The notes: generated by a model not told the origin, from the letters alone. A stretch of DNA of 64,000 nucleotides from Cantharellus purpuraceus (GCA_025174535.1 JALBUN010000012.1:897262-961261); one strand, 5' to 3'. Positions 11,651 to 23,962 are shown, numbered from the stretch's first letter. Translations and numbers: made by a program.

Positions 11651-12854
11651 GTCGTTCCAAGTATGGAGTAGCTAGTGGTTATCAGAGTTTGCAATGGAAG
11701 TTATACTAGTAGGTTGTGAGGTTGATCATGGAGGCTTCTCGGTTGCTCCTTATCGTGAGAGCCTTAAGGCTCTCAGGTCAAGATCTTCTGGCCACTGTAG
11801 ATGCTCCTTATGGTGCGGTTCCAGTCACCCATTTCCTCTGCTGCTGATGTGACCAGGAATAGAAGCGGGGATGGTCTGACATGTGCTCTTGCCAGTGATT
11901 TTCATCATGGGCTATCAATGGCTGTGTTGTTATCACACAAGCTGGAAGTGGATTCAGGGAGAAAAAGAAGCAGACCCGCCCGCCCTGCGGCATATGGTGA
12001 GTAGTGCCTGATGCTATCCGAATAATTTCTTTTAGAGGAGGTCGACGTTTGCAACAGTTCCAATTATATATAGGCTTGTCTTGTTGCTGCCCAATGCCCA
12101 CGGCTGGGATTGGCCGGTCCCGTCGCCTCCAGGTCGCTTTTAGATTATTCACCGACTATATTTGTATCAACTGTTGACTCGTGTCTAACTCACAGCCCTC
12201 TCCGACGCTGCTTCTCGCGCATTTGTTGTGCAGTGCTTTATATTTTCAGACGTCTGATGCACATAGCTCGTGTATCCTCCCCTGGGCCATTCTAGCTCCA
12301 AGTATGTGTCACATCAACTTCCGGTAGCTAACTGTTTGCTGACATGCTGCTTGGCAGAAGTGTAAACCATGTGTGTTAGGTTCTGTATGAGATAGCTGTC
12401 GACTGTCAAAGCGAACGCGTCTCGTCACGTGACTCACAACGGATTCCGGGGGCATCTCTGCCGTTGCCCTTCTATATGCCAATCACCAACCAAATGGATG
12501 AATCGTTCAGTTGATGAGCAGCCTTAGAGCGCTAGTATTTCCCAGCGCTCATCGGTTTTGCTCCCACTATCGCTAGCTCTGGCCCAGCTCTGGCTCTCGT
12601 ATGACGCTCGTCCCTTCAATGAGGTCGCGTAGCACCGTGCAGGAACACACGAGAGCCGTTGGCTTTGCGTAAGTTGATGCCAAAGGTTACCCCTGTGGAT
12701 CAATTTGACCCCACCCCCTTCACTTTACAGCGTGCGGATCGCCGCGTCGTCTCGAGGCGACGTCGTGGATAGTACAGCTCTTCGGCATGTTCACCTTGCC
12801 TCCCGCTCTTCTGTATCTGTGAGCCATAGGTACGCAATTGTGTTGAAGAAGCTG
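11651..12854. other. Intergenic region without a convincing gene
   Basis: About 1.2 kb between the GSH1 leader and the membrane-protein gene. Only short ORFs without recognisable motifs occur. It contains an 18-bp perfect palindrome (11,757-11,774), an ATTGG (inverted CCAAT) near 12,110, and GTCACGTGAC at 12,424-12,433. It probably holds the promoters of both neighbours. Confidence 0.4.
11757..11774. repeat. 18-bp perfect palindrome
   Basis: GAGAGCCTTAAGGCTCTC reads the same on both strands. It lies in the intergenic stretch between GSH1 and the membrane-protein gene, roughly 110 bp beyond the leader ORF start. It could be an operator for a dimeric factor or a chance hairpin. Confidence 0.6.
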
Positions 12855-13616
12855 ATGCCACAATTACTGATGTCGACGACGTGTAGAACTCTTGTATTGG
12901 CCAGCGTGTTCGGCTCTGTTGGATTTGTCGCACTAGTTGTTTTGGTATGCCTGCTGGTTTGGTATTGGAAGGATCGTAGAGACACTTCTGAAGACATGAT
13001 ACTTGAACGGCCCACACACACTTTACAAGATTCACAAGTCTCGTCCATCTATCAAGTCTGTAGTTGTCAATTTTGACCGATCATCCCTAATTGTTCGCTC
13101 ACTTCCATATCCTGTTTACAGAATGCTGCGTTCTCCGCGCCGATCCAAAATTCTGCGGTATTCATTCCTGCGCCTGAGACGTCGAACTCTCCGGAACGAG
13201 CCTATATCCCCGACCACCCCTATGCCAAATCTTACACTCGCCATTCTATTCCCCCTACTCCTCCACCAGAGCACGTTACAGATTTACTAGCGCAGCCCCC
13301 GCGACTTCCTCCGCTAATCATGCCCCACCCATATACCCAGACTAGTCAGCAGCGGGACGAGCGTGTCGCCTCAGTACAACCTAGTACAGTCTACGAGTCC
13401 TTCATGAGCCGCGAGTCAGGGGCCCCGACACCTGAACCACAGGTCGAACCCATGGAGCCTAGCCCACTGGCAAGCACAGTAGGCGGTGCCCTGAGTCATC
13501 ATGTCGCGCAGTTTGATACTGCGCTTTCAACGACGCTTTCCGAAGAGATGCCGTCTAGTATGTCGGCGTCATCTTCTGTACCGTTGCGACCTGGTGGTAA
13601 GCAGCCCCGCCGGTGA
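12855..13616 (+). CDS. Single-pass membrane protein, unidentified
   Basis: Two exons (12,855-13,055 and 13,122-13,616) around a 66-nt GT-AG intron give about 231 residues. Near the N-terminus is one hydrophobic segment (VLASVFGSVGFVALVVLVCL), followed at once by a basic stop-transfer stretch (WKDRRD). The C-terminal about 180 residues are Ser/Pro/Glu-rich and look disordered (PPTPPPEH and similar). This suggests a short outside or lumenal end and a long cytoplasmic tail, as in many fungal plasma-membrane proteins, but I recognise no family. The start could also be the ATG at 12,870. GTCACGTGAC lies about 430 bp upstream. Confidence 0.7.
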
Positions 13617-14108
13617 CATATACTGGTGTAATATTTTCATAGACACATGACGCATTCATTCGCATTGTTTGGCGTGTATTCCTATCCTGCATGGACCAGT
13701 ATCTCTCGTGTTATGTCTCCCGTAATTTACTTATTGCAGACCCCGCGAGACATCGGAAGTCTCGAAATAGAAAGCGTGCTTGAAGAAGCGCTCTTAGGGG
13801 AGGGTGTATAAGGTTGGCGTCAGTTTTGCAAATAGTTTCAATGATATGTAATGACGTTCAGTCTTCCGTTCGAGCATACTCCGTCTTACTGCTGGCAATC
13901 TAGAAGAGATTGAAAATCAAAATGTAATCGCATTCAAAATACGGCTTCTGTCAAAATCAATAACGCCGCATATCAAAGCTACAATATATTCAACACTATT
14001 AAGCACATTATCTACATAGTAGAACAACAATGGTTACGTCCCCAACATGATTCAAACAAGAAGATTCGAAAAAAATAGGTAACCTTGAATAATATTAAAC
14101 GAACGCCA
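13617..14108. other. Convergent 3' intergenic spacer
   Basis: About 490 AT-rich bases between the 3' ends of the membrane-protein gene and the acyl-CoA ligase gene. No coding potential or repeat family was recognised. It presumably holds both polyadenylation regions. Confidence 0.5.
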
Positions 14109-16196
14109 TCAGAGCCTCGCCCGCTCTACGGCAAGGTCCTGGAACTCTAACTTCGCGCGCTCACGAAGTTCGCGGCGCAGGATCTTTCCCGAGGGACTTT
14201 TGGGGATCGAGTCACAGAAGATCACACCCCCCGTCAGCCGTTTGTAAGGTGCCATGCGCCTACTGACGAAGTTCTTAATATCGGTGTCTTTGACACCTGT
14301 GCGGGAGGGCACAACGTATGCACGAGGATATTCTTGGGCGTTTCTGTGCGGGACGTAAGCCGAGATGACGTGTAGAAGGAAAGGCTAGAACGTACACAGA
14401 AATACCGATCACAGCGGCGTCAGCCACGTCCTCGGACTTGAGAAGAAGGTCTTCGAGCTCCGCAGGCGCCACCTGGAAGCCATTCACTTTTATCAACTCC
14501 TATTACCAGAATTAATCATAGCGGAGGAGATAAGCAAGTGCGATACAGGCGCACCTTCTCTCGATCCACAATGTAGAACACGCCATTCGACTCAATGTAG
14601 CCTACATCACCTGTGTGCAACCATCCATCTGGCGTGATAGTGTTTCGTGTCGCTTTCGGGTTGCGCCAGTAGCCGCTGAAGACATTTGGGCCTCGGACAA
14701 GGAATTCACCACGCTCGCCAAAGCCGACTTCGCGGCCGTCGCTCTTGACGACTTTGGCTTCGACGTTGGGGCACAATTTCCCAACGCCAGTGGAGCATGG
14801 GTCATCCATTGTCCACCATGTGGCAGCCATGGTAGCTTCGCTTTGGCCTAAGTGGGGCTATGAGTTGCAGAAGTGTCAGAGGGTATCAATATGGCTTACC
14901 CCATGCCTGTCGAATCTTGACGGCACCGGACGGGTTGATGGCCAACTCAGCCTCAGCAGCTAACTTCTCCCCTAGCGGCGCCCCCCCTGCGAGAACATAT
15001 TTTACAGAGGAAAGATCGTACTTCTTGACCACCGGCGACTTAGCAAGCAGCACAGCAATAGGTGGAACAAAGGAAAGTGAGGATACGCCGTATTTTTGGA
15101 TGGTTGTAAGGTACTTTTCCAAATCGAATTTTGGCATGACATAGCATGTGTCACCCGTCTTGACAGAACGAATCAGATGGTGCTGTTGGCCGACTGAGAC
15201 GTGAATATGTCAGCGCCGAAAATTGAACCGAATAAATCACTGACAGCCATGATAAAATGGAAGGAAGCAAATGAATGTTTCTGGCCAGACGCGCCCGCCA
15301 TTCGCCTCTATTCGGCGGCTCCCCACATCTCGCAGAGCTAGCATCTGCTCGGTGTGTGAAACGATATTCCGATGAGAGATCATACATCCTTTAGGGAGGC
15401 CGGTGGTTCCACTGCTGTAATTAAGGGTGACAATGCTATAAATAGCCGGGGTGCAATGTTAGATGTCTGTTACGTCACAAATTGAATAGAAAGAATCACG
15501 TCTGAGAGACCTGTTCCAGGGTGGTCATACGCTTCCATTGCAGTTCTCCGTAGTTCAGTAGATCGTGGAAAGTAGAGAAGCCTGGAACGCTGCGGTTCTC
15601 GAAAAGAAAAATGTTCTCGGAGGGGATCCCAGCCTTGAGGGCGCAGGAGCGAACGAGGGGATAGGTGTCCTGAGATGCGAAGGCGGCTTTGGCCCCTGAA
15701 TTGGACAACTGATGCATAAGCTCTGCATATAAATGGTCAACCTGGAAACATCTTGATCAGGGGTGCGGGCCTACCAAATTCCCCGTACGCCGGGTTAGCA
15801 CCAGTGAAGATCGCGCCTGCACAGGTGGCGCCGAGGTAGAAGGCGGGGTAGTGGATCTGCAGATGACGTCGGCAGCTGCGATGCCAGCATACAACAGACG
15901 ACGAACCGAGTTGGAAGAACTAATCAAGACGACATCGCCTTCACAGATGCCAGCACGGTCTCGGAGACCCCTGGCAAGGCGTTTGGCAATCGATCGAAGC
16001 TGCAAGCCCGTGAGGAACCGGGAGGGATCCGCTGCGTCAACAAAGACGGGTTTGCGAAGATCATAGGTTGGCTTGTCTAGAAAGGGCGGACGATGAGAAT
16101 AGAGCGAGGGAAGAGATTGGACAAGGACATGCCAAAGAGCCAGGAAAGAAGGTCGACGTTTGGGATGGGAATGGAGTACTCTGCTTTGAAGATCAT
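14109..16196 (-). CDS. 4-coumarate-CoA-ligase-like AMP-binding enzyme, probably peroxisomal
   Basis: ANL-superfamily adenylate-forming enzyme that activates a carboxylic acid to its acyl-AMP and then to the CoA thioester. It starts [21 protein letters not shown]. Recognisable blocks are [18 protein letters not shown], the phosphate-binding loop [75 protein letters not shown], and [13 protein letters not shown] with the C-terminal catalytic Lys. The protein ends ARL, which fits the peroxisomal PTS1 consensus. Several short introns interrupt it; the first appears to be GC-AG (starting GCATGTCC after the codons for WLF). The substrate cannot be told: 4-coumarate ligases, fatty-acyl ligases and luciferase-like enzymes share these motifs. 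TOP1 lies upstream in tandem. Confidence 0.88.
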
Positions 16197-16618
16197 GGTA
16201 TGGAGCGGGGGGGAGAGGGAGGGAGAGAGCTTCCAGGAAGCATGGGAAGGAGGGGCAGATAAATAGTCTGAGAGAGGGTTCGCCAAAAGAGGCGAGCAGG
16301 GACTCAAGAGTCCGACGGGCGAAGCTTCGATAGATATTCACGTCAGGCGATTGTCAAAGGAACAAAGGGGTCATTCCGCTATTCGGCACAGAGCTAGGCT
16401 AGAAACCAAGTACATAATACAAGGCAAACAAACAGCTCTTTATCAGAAGTCTCTCCCTTGGCGAGCCTTCCAATTAGAGAACTTGCCCAATACGGCTTAG
16501 CCTATCAGTTTGCCGGTGTGAAAGGACCCTCCTCGGCACAGGCACACATACTAACCCTCTTCAGCCCACCCCGCGCATCCTCTATCCAGGCAGAACACCC
16601 TTTCCTAAAATGGCATCC

Positions 16619-19600
16619 CTAGAACTTCCAGTCATCCTCCACTTCCATAGCCCACGGGACTGCCAAACCATTCACCGGTCAGTTTCATCTGCGAGTGCAT
16701 CGCGAGAGCCACACGTACATTTGGCAAGCAGCGTCTTGCTAAAGATCTTCTCGATCGGCACATTGTGTGTCTTGCACCACGCAGCTGTGATTCTGCGCTC
16801 CGCAACCATATCAGCTTGGGGTACCATATACACAAATAAGCTTTCCACAAACCTAGGATCTAAATAATTGATTTTACTGAATATCATCATAAGCGTCACC
16901 GCCGCAACAGGTATTCAAACAACCATACGCACCTCGTGCCCAAGCTCACCTCCTTCCCCTCTTCGCGATCCACCATCTGCAGCCTGAAGTTCTTGATCCT
17001 GTCGTCTAATTTTTGGATCATTTCCTGCACCTTCTCTACTGTTCTCCCTTTCTTCGGCGTTATCTCATCTAGTTCCCTTTCCTGCTCTAGCCTCTTGTAT
17101 TCGGCTTTGATCTCCTTGATGCGCTCCTGCAGTACCTTGTCCCCTTGCGCCTTCTTACCGTCCGCCTCGAGTTTCTCATTCTCTTTGGCAAATTTCTTCT
17201 CTGCCTTCTCCATCTCCTTTTTCTGACACTCTTCCTCATACTTTTCTATCCACTCGTCATCTATATCCGACTCGTTTGCCCAGGCTGCCTTCTTTTTCAG
17301 CTTCTTGTCTAGCGAGAACATTTCATGTCGGAGCTTTCTTCGTTGGTATTTCAGTGTCCGTAACTGTTCAAAGCTCAGCCTCCTCGTTCGAAACACATGA
17401 GAAGCACAAGCCTTATCGTTCATTTTTTCCATAGATCCCGCGTGACCCTTGGGGACGGCACGCTGATGGTTACAAAGGATTGCCACCATGCGGTTCGCCT
17501 TGTTGTATGCATTCAATAGTTCCTGCTGGTTTGATGTATTCGGCATGTTGTTATCCAGCTGGTCTTGGAACGTGATTGACGCATTGTATGTACGAAACAC
17601 CTTGGCGGTCAGGCCCTTCATGTAAGATGCCAGGTGTTTGTTGAGACCTCCGGTCTGAAGCACATCTCAGCAGGTATCGTAGAGTGAAAGTAGTGGTCTC
17701 ACAGTAACACGGTCAAACAATGCGTCCTCGTCAGTCTTGCCGTCGCCCTTGAAGATGCGGATGTTTTTGAAGATTTGGTCTTCAACCTCGACCGTGTTAT
17801 AATACCTAATCGAATCCTTGCCCAGAAAATCGAAAACGAGCTTGTTTGGCGGTTGCAGTGTGACGTGCTCGCATCGTAACGAGCAACAGCCGACCGTATC
17901 CGCCTCATCCTCGCCTTTTTCGTTTCCTGCACGCAAAGCAAGTCTGTCTATAAAGTACATCGCCGTTGCACGTTGCCTGTCGGCCGAAAGCTTCGACTTA
18001 AGATCTGCACTGTAGTCCGCCCGAATTTCATCGACGTGTTTCTAATGTGGTAGGCGCTTCAATGAAATACGTTACATCGTCAGGAAAGATACTACCTTGA
18101 GCTCACGCGCCTTCTCAAACTTCTGCATGTCGCTCTGTCCCTTGAGCGAGCTCCCCGCAGCGAGGAAAACATACTTGAATTGACCATTGACGTTTTCTTT
18201 CCAGTTCGCGAGCCACGTGACAGTGTCATCGTGAACAATTGCCTTCCACTTGCCAGGCACGTTTGGTTGGGGAATAGGAATACCTTTGCCAATATTGATC
18301 GTGATATCCTCGGGTGTGACGCGTAGCTGCCACTGCCATCAGCATCGACTTGCACTAAGTAGTAAGTGATAGTGAACACCTTCAATGCACCCTTCTTCGG
18401 ATGGTCCCCCCGCCCCCGGAATAGCCCAGGTGGTTCAATCCTGAAATTACCAATTTTCTCTTTGCGGCCATCAAGTAAACATGTCTTGAATGGCCCCTCC
18501 AAGGCCTCTTTCTCAGCCTTGACTGCTTTCTTTTCTGCTGCGGTCATCGCTTTTCGCTTTGTCTTCTCAGCCTCGAAATAGTTAAACATGGGTGTGAAGT
18601 CGCAATCCTCAAAGCGAGTAATCATTGTGCCGTCTCTCTGAAAAAGTGGCAAAGTTGGTCGGTGGCGTGAGCGGCATAGCATATTGCCCTCACCGGTGGG
18701 TAATCCTTAAGAACAAGTTTGAAATCGTCAAAAAAGTTCTTTCTAAAAGTCGCGTTTTCGGCGTGTTCAGTGCCTAACATGGCGCCATAAAATCCTGCCA
18801 CTTCCTCTGACTCGGGAGCTAAATCTACAGGTTTACCTGAAGGGGATAATGAGATTGCGCCCTCAGTAAGTAGATAATACGCACCTTCATAAAACAGTTT
18901 AACATCCTTGGGTAATGGTTGGTATGGTGGAGGGAATAACACGCCATTGTGCTCCAGTGTCTTCCATTTGACAGAACCATCACCCTCAACGTCTGGTGGG
19001 GCATCCCACCAGCGGAAAATCTCTTCCTCTTCTTCTGTCTTCTTCCTGGTCGCATTTCCAACACCATCTTCATCTTTAGTCTTCTTCAGGGATCCTTTGC
19101 CTCTACCTTTGCCTTTTCCTTCAGCCTGTTTTTCAGACGTACTATCCTCCACCATCTCGATGTCCAGGTCACTTTTTGACTTGATCTTGGGCTTCACCTT
19201 TCCTTTTCCATTGACAACCTTGGGATTGACCTTCTTTGGAGTAGCTAATGGCGTGTCGTCTTCGCTGAAGGCATTATCGTCATCTTTCTTCTCAATTTTT
19301 GCCTTCTTCTTGACAGGTTTTTTTCGCTTGGGCTTGCGTTTGGAGTTCTTCTCGCCAAAGGAGCTGTCAGAAGGTTCGCTATCGTCGTCAAGTATGGCAT
19401 TGCTAGCACGACCATTCGCCCTGCGTCGGTTTCCATTGACAGAGGCCATGGACTCCTTGGCAGCGTGTATGCCAGACATGGGAACGGCCGTGCCCTTGCT
19501 TTGCTTTGGGGGCGACGCGAGAGGGATATCATCCTCCGACTCAGATGAAGTAAAGGCTGCCTTGCGCTTAAGAGAGGACTGAGCTGAAGAGACCCTCTTT

Positions 19601-19871
19601 GCCCGCGACTGAAATTGACGGGCAAAGCGAGAGATATAGTGCGATGGCAATCGAAAAGGAGAATTTGGCCACGATAGATAAATGGAGATTTTGATGTGGA
19701 GGAAGGAATGTAGCATCAACGAGCAGAGAATGTGAACAAGAGGATGCGTGAGAGAAGAGACTAACGCACTAGAGGTGCCTCGTCTTCGTCGACGCTCATC
19801 GCTGCGGCGTGTGAATCGGCTGCCACAGAGTGGCCAAGTGGTCTATCATCCTCAGAGCCAGAGGTAGACAT
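16619..19871 (-). CDS. TOP1: DNA topoisomerase I (type IB)
   Basis: Nuclear enzyme that relaxes supercoils by nicking one strand through a 3'-phosphotyrosine. It starts [16 protein letters not shown] and has a charged Lys/Glu-rich nuclear N-domain of about 220 residues. The core follows: [122 protein letters not shown], then a Lys/Glu coiled linker. The C-domain is SKINYLDPR, with the active-site Tyr codon at 16,864-16,866. Introns split DPR from ITAAWC and separate LLAK from [13 protein letters not shown] at the end. The stop codon is at 16,619. The start codon is 227 bp from the divergent complex I gene. Confidence 0.96.
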
Positions 19872-20098
19872 GGCACGGAAGTACAAGAGAGAGGATCAAG
19901 AGATGCAAAGAGGAAGTCGCTTGGATTTTATATCTGATGAAGAATGCCAGCGGCGTGTTCTCCACGCCACGTACAAGGTAACTCAAGCCTACCCTAAATC
20001 AACACGTGACCTTCTTTTCATTGTCCTTGTCACCTCGTCGCACTCTCGTGAGTATACTCCCCTTTCCTTCCTATCATATCGCTCACAACCTTCAGAAA

Positions 20099-20290
20099 AT
20101 GCCATCACTTTATCGCGACCCGTGGGCCAAACGCGAGGCCTGGCGCAAACACCCTGTCTTCTCAAACCGCGCCATGTTCCGGAACCTTTTTCCCGGCTTT
20201 GGCACAGCTGTCGTCGCATTTACCGCGTACGTCTTGTACGACAACCTTTATCGTCGTACACACAACCCCGACAAGCATCATTCAATGTGA
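20099..20290 (+). CDS. NADH:ubiquinone oxidoreductase B12-type subunit (NDUFB3-like)
   Basis: A 63-residue protein, MPSLYRDPWAKREAWRKHP..., with one hydrophobic segment (GTAVVAFTAYVLYDNLY). Length, the N-terminal DPWAKREAWR block and the single membrane helix match the accessory B12 subunit of the mitochondrial complex I membrane arm. The leader contains a plausible intron (GTGAGTATAC to CTTCAG) ending 3 bp before the start codon. Its stop codon lies 29 bp from the convergent TRM11 stop. Confidence 0.82.
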   Translation: MPSLYRDPWAKREAWRKHPVFSNRAMFRNLFPGFGTAVVAFTAYVLYDNLYRRTHNPDKHHSM

Positions 20291-20319
20291 ACAGTATCAT
20301 GTATATGACTGGATGGGGG

Positions 20320-22103
20320 CTATGGATGCGTATCAGCGGATTTGTTGAACCCGGAAAAATACTTTTCTCGAAAATCCTTGTGTGCAGGCACATGTTCAGG
20401 TTCAACTTCCTCGTTTCGAACGCGCAAGTCTGGTGGACCCCTGTCTAGCTGTTCCGTCTTCACTATGGTGATAAGCTGCAAGGAGCTTAGTACACAAACG
20501 CGCACGTTAATAAACTCACCCACCCGTCTCCCCCAAGCGCCAAAGTTTTCCAACGAATTTGATATTACCACCATACCTTCCAGTTGCGGAATGTCTACCT
20601 CAGCATACTCTTCGTTGACCGTAGGCAAGAAGAAAACCAATCGTCCTTGAGGCTTAAGTAGGTATCGCGCTAGTAGTAATAAATCAAATGCCAGCGTAGA
20701 AAGCTCGTATGGATGTGTTGGCGGAACATAAGTCGATGGGCTACAAATGTACAGTAAGTAGATCACGCAACGCCAGAGGCGGTAGACATAGCCGCCTACT
20801 CTTTCATCGCTGTGACATAATCTCGCATTGGAACTCCTTGTTTTCTTCCAAGACGTTTTGCACCTGCCCGGACCCCGTATGGCGGATCTGTAACGATAGC
20901 ATCAAAAATTTCACCGCACCGCCATGGGTTCCGAGTAATATCGAAGGTAAACAAATCAAATATTCGCTGGGCGAATCCGTATTGTGCAGCTGACCGAAGG
21001 ATGCCCGGGGAATGTTCTGAAGACCAAGTTTACATTGCCATGATAAACGAATATCTGCCCTGACCTTTTCCGCGCATTTGACGCCCATCAATATCTGAGC
21101 CAACGACACAGGCACCAAATTCGGCTACAGTCTACTAATATACTGTCAGCTGCAGAAGCATATAGCCCACGGAATTATTCGTACATGGAGCATGCTGCCA
21201 GTCCCTGCGAAAGGGTCATATACAAGTTTTCCAGGAGCAGACTTATCCATGATCAACAATGAAACTGACTATACCACACCACACTTACTAAGGTCTGGTT
21301 CGCCATCAAGAGGGACATCTCAGCATCCATAGATGTGTTTCCGTAGTACGCCCGCTTTTTCACGTCGTATTTTTTGATGAGAGACCTTGCCGTTCCTTTG
21401 GCTATCTATCAAGCGTGAATCGACAACAATGTGCTAATAAAGTGATAAAGCGGCGTAGAGACATACCAACCTCCCGAACCATACGCATATGAAGTCACCG
21501 TCACCGTCACCGTCGTACTTGGGTCGTAAGGAGGATTTGCCCTTCGAGCTATCTAATATGATCACTCTTGAGCCTGAAAGTTTATGGGATCGAAAACGGG
21601 GGCGCACACTCCTCGAAGCACCACAGCTCGAGGTCCGGTCGTGCGAGGCTTATGGGACCTTCCAAAGCCATATATGAGAAGCCCTCTACGACCTCCCGCT
21701 GGCGCGCCTTTGGGACGCTCTGGTTGTACCCAGTCACCATAAACTTCCACGAACTGCTTTTATACGGCGCCCATAGGTGCGGCCGGGTCTGGTTGAGTGC
21801 GTGAAGATCGGGATATGATGAGCCTGATGCGTAGAATTCATGTACAGATCTGTGAACAATCAATGTCAAAGGGTGTTGATAATCTTAGGAATATAAAACC
21901 ACGGACTTGATGAGGATACATCGTTGAGCAAGAAGATGCCCATGCTCCTCTCGCAGAACTTCTATAATCATGAAAGGGCGCGTGACGTCGGGATTGGGTG
22001 GTAAGACAACGTCAAAACCATAGGTTTGCGCAACAGAGAGCAACTCAGAGATACGGAAATCTGGATGCGCTTGCGCAAATTGAATCAGTAATCTGCGAGG
22101 CAT
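20320..22103 (-). CDS. TRM11: tRNA (guanine-N2)-methyltransferase, Trm11 type
   Basis: Catalytic subunit (with Trm112) that forms m2G at position 10 of tRNAs in the cytosol. The N-terminus MPRRLLIQFAQAHPDFRISEL with EHGHLLAQRCILIKSV matches the Trm11 N-terminal domain. The SAM-binding part has GSDIDGRQMRGKG (about 21,070-21,110), and the catalytic motif IV is DPPYGVRAGAKRLGR (about 20,841-20,897), the NPPY-type motif of N2-guanine methylases. The C-terminus holds FDLLLLARYLLKPQGRLVFFLP. Several short introns occur. The start at 22,103 is 175 bp from the divergent SWIM-protein start. Confidence 0.9.
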
Positions 22104-22278
22104 TTGGGATGCTTATTTGGGATGCTTGTTTAGTCGATAGACACCAGTCGCAAGTCACATCGGACTTGAAAGTGATCTCTCAAGCAAAACTATGTGGCGA
22201 GTTCTGTCTAGCTCTGCATTATAAATTCTACCCTCAAAGCTTAAAGCTTAAAGCCTCGCTTTATCGAGAGATGACATT

Positions 22279-22911
22279 ATGCCCCACCCAGATTTACAGC
22301 AACTCATTGAATCAACTGTCACCTCCATGAATGGCGGCAGTGGTCAGCGTGCGTCAATTAAAGCACATCATCCTTGCTAACGAAAGCACTAATGCCCCGC
22401 CACAGCTTCAGACGAGACGCTCCAAGCTTTGCAGTTCCTCTTTCCCGAGAGCCTTATTCTTGCTGCCTTTGATCTTATAGACCGAGGTAGAGGTTTGTGC
22501 GAGGTGGACCTTGCTACTCTCGCTCGTAAGCCTCACAAATCAGACAGTGTTTAAATACGAGACGCCGTGGGGTCGTGCCTTTTTCGAGGTTTTTGGCTCC
22601 AAAGGACGCTACCCAGTTTCTGTGGATTTACCTGCTCCGGTGTCCACATTTTGCGGCTGTCCGGCATTTGCTTATAGCGTACTGCTTTCGAATAACCAGG
22701 CAATGGTGAGCTCATAAAGACACGCCAATAAATTTGTGGACTAAGCCCATGGCTTGGTAAGTGCAAGCACGTACTTGCGGTACAGATTGCCCAGAGGTTG
22801 GGCAAGTGTGTCGAACGTATAGTGACTCAGGATGAACTTGTTGCCATAATTTGTCAAGATGTGGACTGTGACCAGGACCCCTATGTGGCCAGTCTGGCCC
22901 ATGGTGACTAA
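22279..22911 (+). CDS. SWS1: SWIM zinc-finger protein, SWS1 / ZSWIM7-like
   Basis: Four exons (22,279-22,342; 22,406-22,486; 22,548-22,705; 22,762-22,911) join in phase to 150 residues. The C-terminal half carries the SWIM motif CxC-xn-CxH: FCGCPAFAYSVLLSNNQAM, an intron, then CKHVLAVQIAQRL. It is preceded by ETLQALQFLFPES and YETPWGRAFFEVFGS. Proteins of this size and layout partner Rad51 paralogues in the Shu complex, which supports homologous recombination. The role is inferred from the family. It is the last intact host gene before the transposon island. Confidence 0.85.
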
Positions 22912-22982
22912 ATAACTTGTCTGGGTTGCATATGTGAGTCTTTGGATGCAGGTACACTTTGTCACTGTGTGTATAACCATTC

Positions 22983-23052
22983 CTTCAGATGTATTTGTTG
23001 GGCAATGTGATATACAGTGTGGTTTCTTTCTAAGTTAAGTTCTACATGTGTA
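22983..23052 (-). mobile_element. About 70-bp relic of the family D LTR
   Basis: This stretch (with TTGTTGGGCAATGTG and ACAGTGTGGTT) closely resembles 45,480-45,550 in the family D terminal region. It directly abuts the family A LTR that starts at 23,053, marking the left edge of the island. Confidence 0.55.
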
Positions 23053-23580
23053 TGTTACGCACTAGGTCCAATTGGGGGTTGGAGATTGGGTCAGAGGTTG
23101 GGTTGGAGTCGGAGAAGGAGTCGGGGTATGTTGTGGGGGTCAGAACAGACTTGGCTTCAGCTTATGTGCTGCACCCTCACTAATACCAGTGTCCGAGATT
23201 TCAGAGACAGAGTATGACTTAGATAGTTTGGATCAGACTTAGGAACTAGGCATGATTCGATATTCAAACTGGGGAATGAAGTCCCCAGTTGGACAACTTA
23301 AATACATATTTGAAATCTAATAATAATTACTCCAGTGATGGGTCTCCGAGGCTGACGGCCTTACATGAGTATGTCTGATTCCGACGGGGACAGATGTCCA
23401 GGTTCCTATGGTGATGCTGATGCATCAATTGGAACTGGAGACAGATGGGCAAGATCGGTGGTGACAATTAGACAGATAATTGGAGACGTGATGGCTTCCA
23501 AATGGAGTATAGGTTTCATGTGCATGGGGATCTGAGTGGATCAGATGGGGATCTGGGCATTAATGAATGTAGTCATAATA
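23053..23580 (-). repeat. Family A LTR, left end of element E1
   Basis: A 528-bp copy of the family A LTR (begins TGTTACGCAC). It aligns along its length with 29,167-29,672 and 36,261-36,798 and, reversed, with 42,755-43,282 and 48,856-49,371. It would be the 3' LTR of minus-strand E1. Its last bases read TAATA rather than TAACA and it abuts an LTR-B piece. Confidence 0.85.
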
Positions 23581-23962
23581 CTGCAGCACAACTCCAGAAA
23601 CAATTTAATGTTTGTACTTTGGTTACAATCCTTTGTATTGGTCAATGCAAACTGTATGCAGAAAAGTAATACATTTCTTAGCAGCAAGAAATGAATAAGA
23701 CTTCCAGAGTCTAGAGTTCATAGATGCTTAGGGGTCCAGATATTCTGAAAAGAGGGGAATGCACTTAGAGGCTAAAGGAAGTAGGTGGATGAATCCAACC
23801 ATCCAACCAGTGACACTCTGAAGCAGGTAACAGTGATGTGTGAAGTAGTCTAGCAACTGCTTCACATGAGTTCAAGATCCTAATGCTATGCAAAGGCAGT
23901 ACACACTAGTAACTTAAACAAGAGCACTAATGGCAGGACTATTGACAGACAATCTCACCCTG
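23581..23962 (+). repeat. 5'-truncated LTR-B fragment
   Basis: Starts at CTGCAGCACAACTCC and matches the inside of LTR-B at 61,892-62,270 (+) and 46,440-46,815 (-). About the first 90 bp of LTR-B and its 3' end are missing. Confidence 0.8.

Noticed and set aside
11801..12152. Overlapping ORFs of 67 (+) and 114 (-) codons
   Set aside because: No recognisable motif, no plausible splicing to neighbours, and biased toward intergenic composition.
16197..16341. Upstream ATG at 16,341 as start of the acyl-CoA ligase
   Set aside because: That frame gives Pro/Leu/His-rich sequence unlike the family. The start at 16,196 gives the usual N-terminus after removal of a short intron.
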